DNA of 64,000 nt from positions 308,871 through 372,870 of the forward strand of contig NZ_JACRWD010000002.1 in the NCBI RefSeq assembly GCF_014306135.1. Reading direction: 5' to 3'. The stretch is from Paraclostridium hominis. Lineage in GTDB: Bacteria > Bacillota > Clostridia > Peptostreptococcales > Peptostreptococcaceae. The translations under genes were made by a program, and so were the position numbers. Shown in pieces: positions 9,366 through 17,891 of the stretch (its first letter is position 1; each line of letters opens with the position of its first letter). Under the pieces are notes generated by a model. The model was not told where the DNA came from. It did no database searches and worked only from the letters and a program-made list of their open reading frames with translations.

Positions 9366-10037
9366 TTAATATCCACTTGTTTGAGAGTCTTCACCTTTAG
9401 TAATTGCAACAGATGCACTAGCTCCAATTCTTGAGCATCCAGCTTCTATAACAGCTTTAGCATCTTCTTGGTTTCTAACCCCTCCTGAAGCTTTTACTCC
9501 TATATTAGGTCCTACAACTTCTCTCATAAGTTTTATATCTTCTGGAGTTGAACCACCTGTTCCAAATCCTGTTGATGTTTTTACAAAATCAGCTCCAGCT
9601 TTAACTGATAATTCACAAGCTATTTTCTTTTCTTCATCAGTTAAATAACAAGTTTCTATTATTACCTTTACTAAAGCTTTCTTATCAGCTGCATCTACAA
9701 CTGCTTTGATGTCATTTAAAACATAGTCATAATTTTTATCTTTTAGCGCTCCTATGTTTATAACCATATCTACTTCATCTGCACCCTTTTTTATAGCATC
9801 TTTTGTTTCAAAAGCCTTAACTTCTGATGTATTAGCCCCTAAAGGGAATCCTATAACAGTACATACCTTAACATCTGAACCTTCTAATTCTTTTTTTGCA
9901 AGTTCTATATTTGCTGGGTTTATACATACTGAAAAGAAGTTATACTCTTTTGCTTCCTTGCATAGTACTTTTACATCTTCTTTAGTTGCAAAAGCCTTTA
10001 AAATTGTGTGATCAATCATTTTTGCTATATTATTCAT
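9366..10037 (-). CDS. deoC: Deoxyribose-phosphate aldolase
   Basis: 223 residues, the normal size for bacterial DeoC. It cleaves 2-deoxyribose-5-phosphate to glyceraldehyde-3-phosphate and acetaldehyde in deoxynucleoside breakdown. Visible motifs: N-terminal 'MIDHTILKAFAT', the Schiff-base lysine in 'DFVKTSTGFG', the conserved 'DEVDMVINIGALKD' strand, and 'GVKASGGVRNQEDA'. SD AAAGGAG precedes the ATG. It lies upstream of nifJ on the same strand, but a 235-base gap with repeats suggests separate control. No other deo genes are adjacent. Confidence 0.97.
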   Translation of the reverse strand: MNNIAKMIDHTILKAFATKEDVKVLCKEAKEYNFFSVCINPANIELAKKELEGSDVKVCTVIGFPLGANTSEVKAFETKDAIKKGADEVDMVINIGALKDKNYDYVLNDIKAVVDAADKKALVKVIIETCYLTDEEKKIACELSVKAGADFVKTSTGFGTGGSTPEDIKLMREVVGPNIGVKASGGVRNQEDAKAVIEAGCSRIGASASVAITKGEDSQTSGY

Positions 10038-10191
10038 AAATCTTTCTCCTTTTTTTTATAATGCTATTTAATTATATCAAATGTGAATACGTTTTTGTAT
10101 ATACATTATTATAATCATAATTTATAAATAAATATATTTTTATTTAATTTTTTAAAGGGGCTATTTAATAGATAGCTTATTCATTTAATGG

Positions 10192-10265
10192 TATAATAGT
10201 ATCAGTTATAAAAATTTATAACAAGTAGGTACTTTTTCGTTTTATAGTATCTAAAAGTATACTAT
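10192..10265 (+). promoter_or_regulatory. Candidate extended -10 promoter and two inverted repeats in front of the HxlR-type gene
   Basis: TGGTATAAT (extended -10; TATAAT at 10192-10197) without a good -35. Downstream are two dyads: GTTATAAA-AA-TTTATAAC (10205-10222) and ATAGTAT-8-ATACTAT (10244-10250 and 10259-10265). The second overlaps AGTATACT at 10256-10263. Both would sit in the transcribed leader and could be operators for autoregulation (inference). Confidence 0.5.
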
Positions 10266-10286
10266 TATAGATTTAAGGTGGTTATA

Positions 10287-10667
10287 ATGAAAATTCAACT
10301 AGAAGTTCAAGATCATTCTCAGTGCCATATGAATGAGCGTTGTAATAAGTATGAAACGTGTCCTATAAATTTAGTACATAAAATAATTTCAGGGAAATGG
10401 AAGATATTGATTCTTTGGTATTTATCTGCTAATCCACTTAGATTTAGTGATTTAAGAAGAAAGCTTCCTGACGTTACACAAAAAATGTTAACACAGCAAT
10501 TAAGAAACCTTGAGGCTCATAATATTATATATAGAAAGGTATATCCTGTTGTACCTCCAAGAGTAGAATACGGTTTAACCAAGACTGGTGAAAAGCTAAT
10601 ACCTATATTAGAATCTATGTATAGCTTTGGGATTGATTATCTTAAAAACAATGATTTAGATTTTTAA
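10287..10667 (+). CDS. HxlR-family winged-helix regulator with three N-terminal cysteines
   Basis: 126 residues from the ATG at 10287, chosen because SD AAGGTGG (10275-10281) is spaced for it and not for the GTG at 10278. The HxlR core is clear: 'LVHKIISGKWKILILWYLS', 'RFSDLRRKLPDVTQKMLTQQLRNLE' (recognition helix) and 'PRVEYGLTKTGEKL' (wing). Family members such as YodB and HypR sense electrophiles or disulfide stress through a conserved cysteine. Here there are three evenly spaced cysteines, C13, C19 and C25 (C-x5-C-x5-C), ahead of the DNA-binding domain, which suggests thiol or metal/Fe-S sensing. It stands alone. Dyads upstream suggest autoregulation. Target genes are unknown. Confidence 0.88.
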   Translation: MKIQLEVQDHSQCHMNERCNKYETCPINLVHKIISGKWKILILWYLSANPLRFSDLRRKLPDVTQKMLTQQLRNLEAHNIIYRKVYPVVPPRVEYGLTKTGEKLIPILESMYSFGIDYLKNNDLDF

Positions 10668-10707
10668 ATACTTATTATAAAGCTAATAAATAACTAATAA
10701 TATAAAT

Positions 10708-10741
10708 AAAAAAAGTATGTGAAAAGTCACATACTTTTTTT
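10708..10741. terminator. Bidirectional terminator between the HxlR-type gene and pduL
   Basis: Fifteen-base arms AAAAAAAGTATGTGA and complement around an AAAG loop, with A/T runs on both sides; it serves both convergent genes. Confidence 0.9.
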
Positions 10742-10748
10742 ATTTATA

Positions 10749-11318
10749 TTATTCAGCTATTAATTCTACCATTTCTCCGTTTTTAACAGCTGCTGCGTTT
10801 CCTTCTTCAACGTCTACGTGCATTTCTAATGCAAAGTTAGCATTAGCTCTTACTAATACATTTTCGAATACTACAGCTCTTGGTCCAGAAGTTCTAACTT
10901 TTACCATTTGCTTATCTTGTACTCCAAATTTAGCTGCATCATCAAGGCTCATGTGTATATGTCTTGAAGCAACTATAACACCTTCTGTTAATTCAACTTC
11001 TCCTACTGGTCCAACTAATTTTACTCCTGGAGTTCCTTCTATGTCACCAGATTCTCTTATTGGAGCTTTAACTCCTAAAGCAAATCCGTCTGATAAAGAT
11101 ATTTCAACTTGTGTGCTAGGTCTAGCTGGTCCTAAAACTCTAACTCCTTTTATAGTTCCTTTAGGTCCTACTAAATCAACTTTTTCTTCACAAGCGTATT
11201 GTCCTGGTTGGCTTAATGGCTTTAACTCCACTAATTGATGCCCTGCTCCAAATAATACTTCTATATCAGCTTGACTTAAATGAACGTGTCTATTTGATAG
11301 TGCTATTGGTAATTTCAT
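10749..11318 (-). CDS. pduL: Phosphate propanoyltransferase (PduL-type phosphotransacylase)
   Basis: 189 residues from the ATG at 11318, which has SD AGGAGG (11328-11333) at 9 bases. A longer reading frame to 11387 adds only a hydrophobic stretch with no ribosome site and is rejected. Two PduL repeats are visible, with the zinc-binding histidines in 'SNRHVHLS' and 'ASRHIHMS' and the 'RTSGPRAVVFENVLVRA' strand. The enzyme moves acyl groups between CoA and phosphate. No microcompartment shell genes are nearby and no encapsulation peptide is obvious, so it may serve general acetyl-CoA/acetyl-phosphate exchange, fitting nifJ 1.6 kb away (inference). Confidence 0.93.
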   Translation of the reverse strand: MKLPIALSNRHVHLSQADIEVLFGAGHQLVELKPLSQPGQYACEEKVDLVGPKGTIKGVRVLGPARPSTQVEISLSDGFALGVKAPIRESGDIEGTPGVKLVGPVGEVELTEGVIVASRHIHMSLDDAAKFGVQDKQMVKVRTSGPRAVVFENVLVRANANFALEMHVDVEEGNAAAVKNGEMVELIAE

Positions 11319-11400
11319 TTTCAAAGTCCTCCTAAATTTTTTTAAATATTGCAATACAATTATACATAATATTCCTAATAAAATCAAATTTTATTCTAAT

Positions 11401-12663
11401 TTACTTTAATAAAGTATTTAACAAATTAAAGTAACCAGGAAAAGATATATCGATACAAGTTGTATTATCTATATATGTTTTTCCTTTAGATATCAATGAT
11501 GCAACAGAAAATGCCATAGCTATTCTATGATCATTAAATGCTTTTATTTTTGCACCTTTTAATTCACATTTTCCATTTATTACCATGCCATCTTCCAATT
11601 CTTCGATATCCGCTCCCATATTTTTTAGGTTATCTACAATTGCTTTTATTCTATTACTTTCTTTAACTTTTAATTCTTTTGCATCTTTTATTATAGTTGT
11701 TCCTTCTGCTTGAGTTGCTAAAACTGCTATTACAGGTATTTCATCTATTAACCTTGGTATTAAATCTGAATCTATAGTAGTTGCTGTTAAATTGTCACTA
11801 TACCTAATTATTAAGTCCCCTACTATTTCGCCTCCAACTAATCTTTTATCTACAATTTCAAAGTTACCATTCATTGATTTTAATACATCTAGTATGCCAG
11901 TTCTTGTTTCATTTAATCCTACATTTTTAATTATAACTTCTGAACCTTTAACTATACTTGCAGCTACTATAATAAATGCAGCTGAAGAAATATCTCCTGC
12001 CACATTTATATTTCCTACTGAATAAAGTTCATCAATAGGACTTACATCTATTTTTAGTCCATCAGTTTTTATGTTTGCTCCAAAAGAATTTAGCATTATC
12101 TCAGTATGATTTCTACTTTTTGACTTTTCAATTATAGTACTAGCCTCATTTGCATATAAAGAAGCTAATATTATAGATGATTTTACTTGAGCAGATGCAA
12201 CTGGCATATTATAATTAATTCCATTTAAATTACCACCGTGTATTTTTATCGGTATATAATTTGCATCATCTTTGCCATCTATACTACATCCCATTAACCT
12301 TAATGGATCTGTAACCCTCTTCATAGGTCTTTTTCCTATTGATTCATCACCTATTATAGTAGAATTAAAATCATTTCCTGCAAGTATACCCATCATAAGT
12401 CTTATCGTCGTTCCTGAATTACCTACATCTAAAATGTCTATAGGTTTTTTAAGACCTCTAAGCCCAACTCCTTTTACTAAAACTTCTTTACTATTTACAG
12501 ATATATCTACTCCCATTTTTCTAAAACAATCAACTGTACTTAAACAATCTTGTCCCATAAGGAAATTACTTATTCTTGTAGTTCCCTTTGCTATTGAAGA
12601 AAACATTATAGCCCTATGCGATATAGATTTATCTCCTATTAATTCAAAACTTCCTTTAAGCAT
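11401..12663 (-). CDS. aroA: 3-phosphoshikimate 1-carboxyvinyltransferase (EPSP synthase)
   Basis: 420 residues. It joins phosphoenolpyruvate to shikimate-3-phosphate in the chorismate pathway. Visible motifs: 'GDKSISHRAIM' at residues 10-20 (substrate-binding Lys), 'LDVGNSGTTIRLMMGIL', 'MPVASAQVKSSIILASL', 'RLIDEIPVIAVLAT' (with the catalytic Asp) and 'KESNRIKAI'. The N-terminus is short before GDKSISHR but complete for the fold. It is last in the operon and its start overlaps the aroB stop by 8 bases, so it is likely translationally coupled. Confidence 0.97.
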   Translation of the reverse strand: MLKGSFELIGDKSISHRAIMFSSIAKGTTRISNFLMGQDCLSTVDCFRKMGVDISVNSKEVLVKGVGLRGLKKPIDILDVGNSGTTIRLMMGILAGNDFNSTIIGDESIGKRPMKRVTDPLRLMGCSIDGKDDANYIPIKIHGGNLNGINYNMPVASAQVKSSIILASLYANEASTIIEKSKSRNHTEIMLNSFGANIKTDGLKIDVSPIDELYSVGNINVAGDISSAAFIIVAASIVKGSEVIIKNVGLNETRTGILDVLKSMNGNFEIVDKRLVGGEIVGDLIIRYSDNLTATTIDSDLIPRLIDEIPVIAVLATQAEGTTIIKDAKELKVKESNRIKAIVDNLKNMGADIEELEDGMVINGKCELKGAKIKAFNDHRIAMAFSVASLISKGKTYIDNTTCIDISFPGYFNLLNTLLK

Positions 12664-13684
12664 TAATGCACCTCTTTATTACATCTAATATTTCATCATC
12701 TTTTATATCATCAAATACCTTAACTTTTCCTCTTCCTACAGGGATGACTAAATTGATGTTTCCAAAGCTATTTTTTTTATCACTTTTCATTATTTCTAAT
12801 ATTTCATAAATATCAGCATTTTCAAATTTAGTAGGTAAATTTAATAATTTAGAAACACTAATAAACTCTTCATAATAATCTTCTTCTATAAATCCTTTAT
12901 CTAAAGCTATCATAAAAGCCATATTAGTCCCTATATTAACAGCAAATCCATGACTTAAATTACATAACTTTTCTATTCCATGTCCAAACGTATGTCCTAA
13001 ATTTAAAATTTTTCTAAGTCCACTTTCTTTTTCATCTTTATTTACTACTTCCCATTTTATGTCCGTACATTTTTTTATAATATTAAATAAAACGACCTCA
13101 TCTTTATTTAAAATACTTTCCGAATTATTTTTTATATATTTAAGAAAGTCATAATCATATATAAATGCATATTTTAAAGCTTCACCTAATCCACCTAAAT
13201 ATTCTTTATCATTTAGGGATTTTAGAGAATTTACATTTATATATGTAAATTTAGGTTGATAAAAGGTTCCTATTATATTTTTTATATTTCCTATGTTTAT
13301 ACCAGTTTTACCACCTACTGACGAGTCAACTTGAGCTAGTAGCGTTGTTGGTACTTGAACTAAATCTATTCCTCTCATGTATGTAGATGCAACAAATCCA
13401 GCCAAATCTCCTACAACTCCACCACCTAAAGCAACTACCAGTGATTTTCTTGTTATATTTGTTTTTATACAAAACTTTATTATTTTTTCATATATAGATA
13501 ATAACTTGGATTCTTCTCCACTTTCCACTATAAATACTTCTATAAAACTATGATTTATATTTTTTATAAAATTAGAAAATTGATATTTATGTACATTTTT
13601 ATCAGTTATTATTAATACTTTATCGTATTTATTTTCTAATTTAAAGTTATTGTAATTGTAGTCAATTATTATAGATTTTTCCAT
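12656..13684 (-). CDS. aroB: 3-dehydroquinate synthase
   Basis: 342 residues. It converts DAHP to 3-dehydroquinate using NAD and a metal ion. Visible motifs: 'ALGGGVVGDLAGFVASTYMRG' (nucleotide and substrate binding, split here over the GGGVVGD core), 'QVDSSVGGKTGIN', 'GLGEALKYAFIYD' and 'LNLGHTFGHGIEK' with the metal-binding histidines. It is the middle gene of aroC-aroB-aroA: it overlaps the end of aroC by 16 bases and the start of aroA by 8, pointing to a tightly coupled operon. Confidence 0.97.
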   Translation of the reverse strand: MEKSIIIDYNYNNFKLENKYDKVLIITDKNVHKYQFSNFIKNINHSFIEVFIVESGEESKLLSIYEKIIKFCIKTNITRKSLVVALGGGVVGDLAGFVASTYMRGIDLVQVPTTLLAQVDSSVGGKTGINIGNIKNIIGTFYQPKFTYINVNSLKSLNDKEYLGGLGEALKYAFIYDYDFLKYIKNNSESILNKDEVVLFNIIKKCTDIKWEVVNKDEKESGLRKILNLGHTFGHGIEKLCNLSHGFAVNIGTNMAFMIALDKGFIEEDYYEEFISVSKLLNLPTKFENADIYEILEIMKSDKKNSFGNINLVIPVGRGKVKVFDDIKDDEILDVIKRCINA

Positions 13685-14841
13685 CCTATATCACCTAACC
13701 TATTCATATATGAAGTATAACTTTTCTTTATATCTTCTATATTATCTTTACCGAATTTTTCTAGGAAAAATTGTAATATTACAAATGCTACTACATTTTC
13801 ACATACAATACTACACGCTGGCACCGCACAAGTATCTGACCTTTCAACTGTTGCTTTATAATTTTCAAGTGTATTTATATTTATTGAATTTAGTGGTTTA
13901 TATAATGTTGGTATAGGTTTCATGGCACATCTTATTAATATCTCATCTCCAGTGGTCATTCCACCTTCTATACCACCTAATCTATTAGTTTCTCTATAAA
14001 TTCCTTTTTCTTTATTGTAAAATATTTCATCCATAACATCAGAGCCTTTTTTACTTGCAACTTCAAACCCAATACCTATTTCTACACCCTTTATAGCTTG
14101 TATACTCATAATATTCATAGCTATATGTGCATCAATCTTTTTGTCATAATGAATGTATGATCCAAGTCCAGGAGGAACATTTTTAACTCTAATTTCTATA
14201 ATTCCACCTAAAGTGTCTTTATTTTCTTTTGCAAAATCTATTTCTTTAATCATAAGCTTTTCTATATTCTTGTCTACACATCTTACTTCACTAGAATCAA
14301 CATTATCTTTTATATAATTAAAATCATATATTTTGTCTATTTCAGCATCACCTATTTTTACTATATGTGATGCAAATTCTATATTAAATTGTTTGAGTAC
14401 TTGTTTACATAAAGCTCCAACTGCAACCCTACTTGCTGTTTCTCTGGCACTAGATCTTTCCAAGACATTTCGTGCATCATCAAAATCATACTTTAATGCA
14501 CCAACTAAATCAGCATGTCCTGGTCTTACATTATTAACTTTTTTAGTTTCTCTATCTATATCATCAACCGGATTCATATACTTAGTCCAATTTTCATAAT
14601 CCCTATTCATTATTTGTATAGCTATTGGACTTCCTATAGTAACTTTGCCTCTCATTCCACTTAGTATTTCTACTTTATCACTTTCTATTTTCATACGTCC
14701 ACCACGTCCATATCCTGATTGACGCTTTTTCATTTCTAGATTTATTTCATCTATATCTACTAATACATTAGCTGGAATTCCTTCTACTATAGAAGTTAAA
14801 CACTTACCATGAGATTCTCCGCTAGTTATATATCTAAGCAT
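13669..14841 (-). CDS. aroC: Chorismate synthase
   Basis: 390 residues, the full-length bacterial form. It makes chorismate from EPSP with reduced FMN. Visible motifs: 'TSGESHGKCLTSIVEGIPA' near the N-terminus, 'NVRPGHADLVGALKYDFDDA' followed by 'ERSSARETASRVA', and 'RSDTCAVPACSIV' near the C-terminus. First gene of the shikimate operon. SD AAAGGAG lies just before the ATG. Other pathway genes (aroE, aroK, aroF) are not in this operon. Confidence 0.97.
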   Translation of the reverse strand: MLRYITSGESHGKCLTSIVEGIPANVLVDIDEINLEMKKRQSGYGRGGRMKIESDKVEILSGMRGKVTIGSPIAIQIMNRDYENWTKYMNPVDDIDRETKKVNNVRPGHADLVGALKYDFDDARNVLERSSARETASRVAVGALCKQVLKQFNIEFASHIVKIGDAEIDKIYDFNYIKDNVDSSEVRCVDKNIEKLMIKEIDFAKENKDTLGGIIEIRVKNVPPGLGSYIHYDKKIDAHIAMNIMSIQAIKGVEIGIGFEVASKKGSDVMDEIFYNKEKGIYRETNRLGGIEGGMTTGDEILIRCAMKPIPTLYKPLNSININTLENYKATVERSDTCAVPACSIVCENVVAFVILQFFLEKFGKDNIEDIKKSYTSYMNRLGDIGWKNL

Positions 14842-14875
14842 AATTTATACTCCTTTCCAGTATATTTTATGTTAC

Positions 14876-14906
14876 AAAAAGAGCTTGTTTTTACCCAAGC
14901 TCTTTT
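14876..14906 (-). terminator. Terminator overlapping the end of the flavoprotein gene
   Basis: AAAGAGCTTG / CAAGCTCTTT stem with an 8-base loop; T-run on the minus strand. The stop codon of the flavoprotein gene at 14891-14893 lies in the loop, so the last codons are part of the hairpin. Confidence 0.82.
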
Positions 14907-15493
14907 ATACTTTCTACGTAAAGATTTATATATTTATCTACCTTGTTTTTGGCATAATCATTTTTATTAAAGCATAACTTATCACTACTATCTATATAAC
15001 AATTATATAATAGTTTAGTATTTATGCTTTTAAAGAAAAAGTCCATTACTATTTGTCCACCTTTAAATTGCGACTTATACGGCTCACTTCCCCCTACTGC
15101 AATATACATACCTACTCGCTTTTTATTTCTATCTATAGAAGGCTTTTTAAGTATATATTTACTTGCATATATCGCTTGAGTTCTATCAACAACAGTTTTA
15201 ACTTTTGCTGATATGCAATCAAAATGAACCGGACTTACAACTATAGTCCCACTAGCTTTATCAAACATGTCATACATCGGACTCATATCATCTTTAAATT
15301 TACAGTATCCTGTTTTCTCACAAAACCCACAAGCAGTACAGTACTCTATATTCATATTATATATGTCAAAAACCTTGTAAGTTATATCATTTTCATTTAA
15401 TTCTTTTATTATATTATTTATTATACTAACACAGTTTTTATTTTTCCGTGGACTTCCATTTATTATTAAAATTTCAGGATTAACCTTATTCAT
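14891..15493 (-). CDS. NADPH-dependent FMN reductase family protein, iron-sulfur flavoprotein (Isf) type
   Basis: 200 residues with a flavodoxin-like fold: 'ILIINGSPRKNKNCVSII' is the phosphate-binding loop for FMN. A compact cysteine motif C-x2-C-x2-C-x5-C ('YCTACGFCEKTGYCKF', residues 52-64) matches the 4Fe-4S site of iron-sulfur flavoproteins, which pass electrons in strict anaerobes. 'VVSPVHFDCISAKVKTVVDR' is the usual second FMN-binding strand. SD AAGGAG precedes the ATG. It lies just downstream of the broken phosphatase gene. Its physiological partner is unknown. Confidence 0.88.
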   Translation of the reverse strand: MNKVNPEILIINGSPRKNKNCVSIINNIIKELNENDITYKVFDIYNMNIEYCTACGFCEKTGYCKFKDDMSPMYDMFDKASGTIVVSPVHFDCISAKVKTVVDRTQAIYASKYILKKPSIDRNKKRVGMYIAVGGSEPYKSQFKGGQIVMDFFFKSINTKLLYNCYIDSSDKLCFNKNDYAKNKVDKYINLYVESIKELG

Positions 15494-15503
15494 ATGAATC
15501 TCC

Positions 15504-16721
15504 TTATTTTTCTCTAAGAGTAATAATTAATATATCATCTTCAAAATTACTTTTCTTAGAGAACTGCCATAACTTAGATTTTAAATTGGTAATCATATTT
15601 GTTTTATCTAAGTTACTATTTTCTTCTAAAAATTCTTTAAGTCTTTCTACTCCAAATTCTTCCTTATCACTATCTTTTATTTCTAATACACCATCAGTAT
15701 ATAAGGAAATTGATTTATATTTAGATATATCTATTTCTTTATCTAAATATGATACTTCATCTAATATACCAATAGGTATTCCTTTATTACATTTTATAAA
15801 ACTCGCATTATTATCTTTATCGACTCCAATTGGGTAATAATGCCCTGCATTAGATAAAATCATTTTGTGTTCATCATTTTTTATAATCCCAATTATACAA
15901 GTTGCAAAGACTCCCATTTTATCAAATTCATCGAATAAAAATTGATTTATATTTTCCATTATTTCACTTGGTTTATCATATTGTTTTGCTAAAACTTTAA
16001 ATGCACCTTTTATCATAGCTACCATATAGTTTGATACTATACCATGCCCCATTACATCTGCTAAAATCGCTACAATTGTATTGTCATCTTTTTTTATAGT
16101 ATGATAGAAATCTCCACCTACAACTTTAGCAGGTTTGTGAAAATAAAATAATTCTCTATTATTTCCTAATTCTTTATTTCCTTTATTCATTATAAGTTTT
16201 TGTTGTTGATTTAAAACTTTAAGTTCATTTTCTAAAACATGATGCTTTACTTCACTTTTACTATATTCATATAACTGCATTGCTACTGATACTTGCTTTG
16301 CAAGTATACTTAATATATTTAAATCATCTTTTGTATAGTTTTTACTATTAATGCAAGCTATATATCCAATAACCTTATTTTTATTCATCAATTTATGATA
16401 TATATATGAATTTACCATTCCTGAATACTCATCACTTTTTACTTCATTGGAATATGCACCTATAGTTTTATCATCTATTACTTTATTTAAAATTGAATAT
16501 ACATCTATAGCCTCATCTTCATCTAAACTGTAAAAACTAAATATCTGATTTTTCTTTTTATTGTTATCTATAATGATAATTGATTCTCTACTATTAGTTA
16601 TATTACAAGCTTGTCTGCTTAAATGATTTAAGAAGCTTTTTATATCTTTATTTAAATAAAGCTTTTTAGTAGCTTCATTTATAGATGATATAGCACCTCT
16701 TAATTTATTAGTATTTGGATA
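15504..16721 (-). pseudogene. C-terminal part of a frameshifted GAF-SpoIIE (PP2C-type) phosphatase
   Basis: The reading frame is open from a stop at 16722-16724, but the first ATG is at 16418 and has no proper ribosome site. Residues before it ('PNTNKLRGAISSINEATKKL' onward) already form a second GAF domain, so this is the middle and end of a longer gene. The C-terminal SpoIIE/RsbU-type phosphatase domain looks intact: 'VVGGDFYHT', 'LADVMGHGI', 'SLYTDGVLEI' and 'NFEDDILIITL' carry the metal-binding aspartates. Such enzymes dephosphorylate anti-sigma antagonists in stress signalling. It joins in the -1 frame to the GAF segment at 16700-17263. A single lost base near 16703-16721 explains the break. 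Confidence 0.8.
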
Positions 16722-17263
16722 TCATTATTTTTACTAGTTACTTCTATAGATAAACTTATAAGCGATGCTACTGATGAAATAAAGTTCATATCATCATCAC
16801 TTATCTTGTCTTGTTCTGTTAAAAAGCAAGTCATAAATCCTGTTACTTTTTCATTTACTATAAGAGGAAAAACTATTCTTCCTATATAACCTTCTTTTAT
16901 TGCTAAATCTCTTTCATCAAGAGCTCTTTCATCACTGAATACATTTTCTATATACACAACTTTTTGTTCTTTTACTGCTTCGTGTATGTATTTAGGATAT
17001 TCATTGAAGTTTATTTTTACCCCTATAGGCTTATCAATAGGAAAAACTTTTGATATATGATCTAAAGTTTGTGAACATACTAAATAAGCATGCTCATAAT
17101 TATTTTTATAAAATAAGTTTACACATGCTTTTGCTGGATGAACTACATCTAACATTTTTTCTATAATTTTATCTTTTATCTCAAAGAAGTTGTTAGACTC
17201 AGTTACTAAAGTAGATATCTCTACAACGCACTTAAGTCTTTCATTTTCATTATAGTATCTCAT
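16700..17263 (-). pseudogene. N-terminal GAF-domain part of the frameshifted phosphatase gene
   Basis: 187 codons encoding one GAF sensor domain ('FFEIKDKIIEKMLDVVHPAK', 'EQKVVYIENVFSDERA', 'GRIVFPLIVNEKVTGFM'), then TAA at 16700-16702. The next domain and the phosphatase follow in the -1 frame with an overlap of about 20 bases. Restoring one base in that overlap (for example a C in TATCC) would give one protein of about 590 residues: GAF-GAF-PP2C. The SD-like AGAGGGGAG (17277-17285) is 13 bases from the ATG, rather far, while an ATG closer to it opens only an 8-codon frame. It could be a true mutation, a sequencing error or, less likely, programmed frameshifting. Confidence 0.75.
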
Positions 17264-17366
17264 ATAAGTATTTCATCTCCCCTCTTTATATTAAGTCTAT
17301 TTATTAATATTACTATATATATCTTTTATAGTAAACATAAAAACTCATACAAATCAAGCTCAAGTA

Positions 17367-17858
17367 TTAATTAGAATTAATTTTATTTAATAGCTTTTTA
17401 AGGCTATCTATAAAAACTATAGTTAAACAAATTATTATAATATAATTAAATTCAGATACCAATCCTATAATAAATATAGTTAATGCTGAAATTATATTTA
17501 CTTTGATGTTAGTATAATTTATTTTATTTCCTAAAGAATTTATATTGTATCGCATTCTAATATCATTATCTATACAATATCTTTCTATTTTATATTCATA
17601 TATTTTTTTATAAATAACATGAGTAATCATAAGAAATAATAAACTATAACCTACTATACTCATATATTTAAGTAATGCAGTTATGATAAAACTAATAATC
17701 GCAACTTTAAACACATATAAAATCATATCATCTATGCTTTTATTTATTTTTTTAAATTTTTTACATTCATCACTAAAAATATAACTTTCATCTTTCATTT
17801 TCTTCATTTCTGATTTTACTTTATCATTATAAAATAGTTTAATAATTCCACTTATCAT
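17367..17858 (-). CDS. Hypothetical membrane protein with four predicted helices
   Basis: 163 residues, family not recognised. Residues 1-45 are charged and likely cytoplasmic. Then two closely paired hydrophobic segments ('MILYVFKVAIISFIITALL', 'YSLLFLMITHVIY') and two more near the C-terminus ('INIISALTIFIIGLV' region and 'YIIIICLTIVFI'). No catalytic motif. It lies 33 bases downstream of the NERD-domain gene on the same strand, so the two are probably one transcript. SD GGAGG precedes the ATG. Confidence 0.7.
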   Translation of the reverse strand: MISGIIKLFYNDKVKSEMKKMKDESYIFSDECKKFKKINKSIDDMILYVFKVAIISFIITALLKYMSIVGYSLLFLMITHVIYKKIYEYKIERYCIDNDIRMRYNINSLGNKINYTNIKVNIISALTIFIIGLVSEFNYIIIICLTIVFIDSLKKLLNKINSN

Positions 17859-17891
17859 CTAATTTCCTCCTCTACTTGTATACAATTTTTC

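Noticed and set aside
10749..11387. Longer PduL with an N-terminal hydrophobic segment, possibly a targeting peptide
   Set aside because: AGGAGG is placed exactly for the inner ATG at 11318, and the extra segment has no ribosome site.
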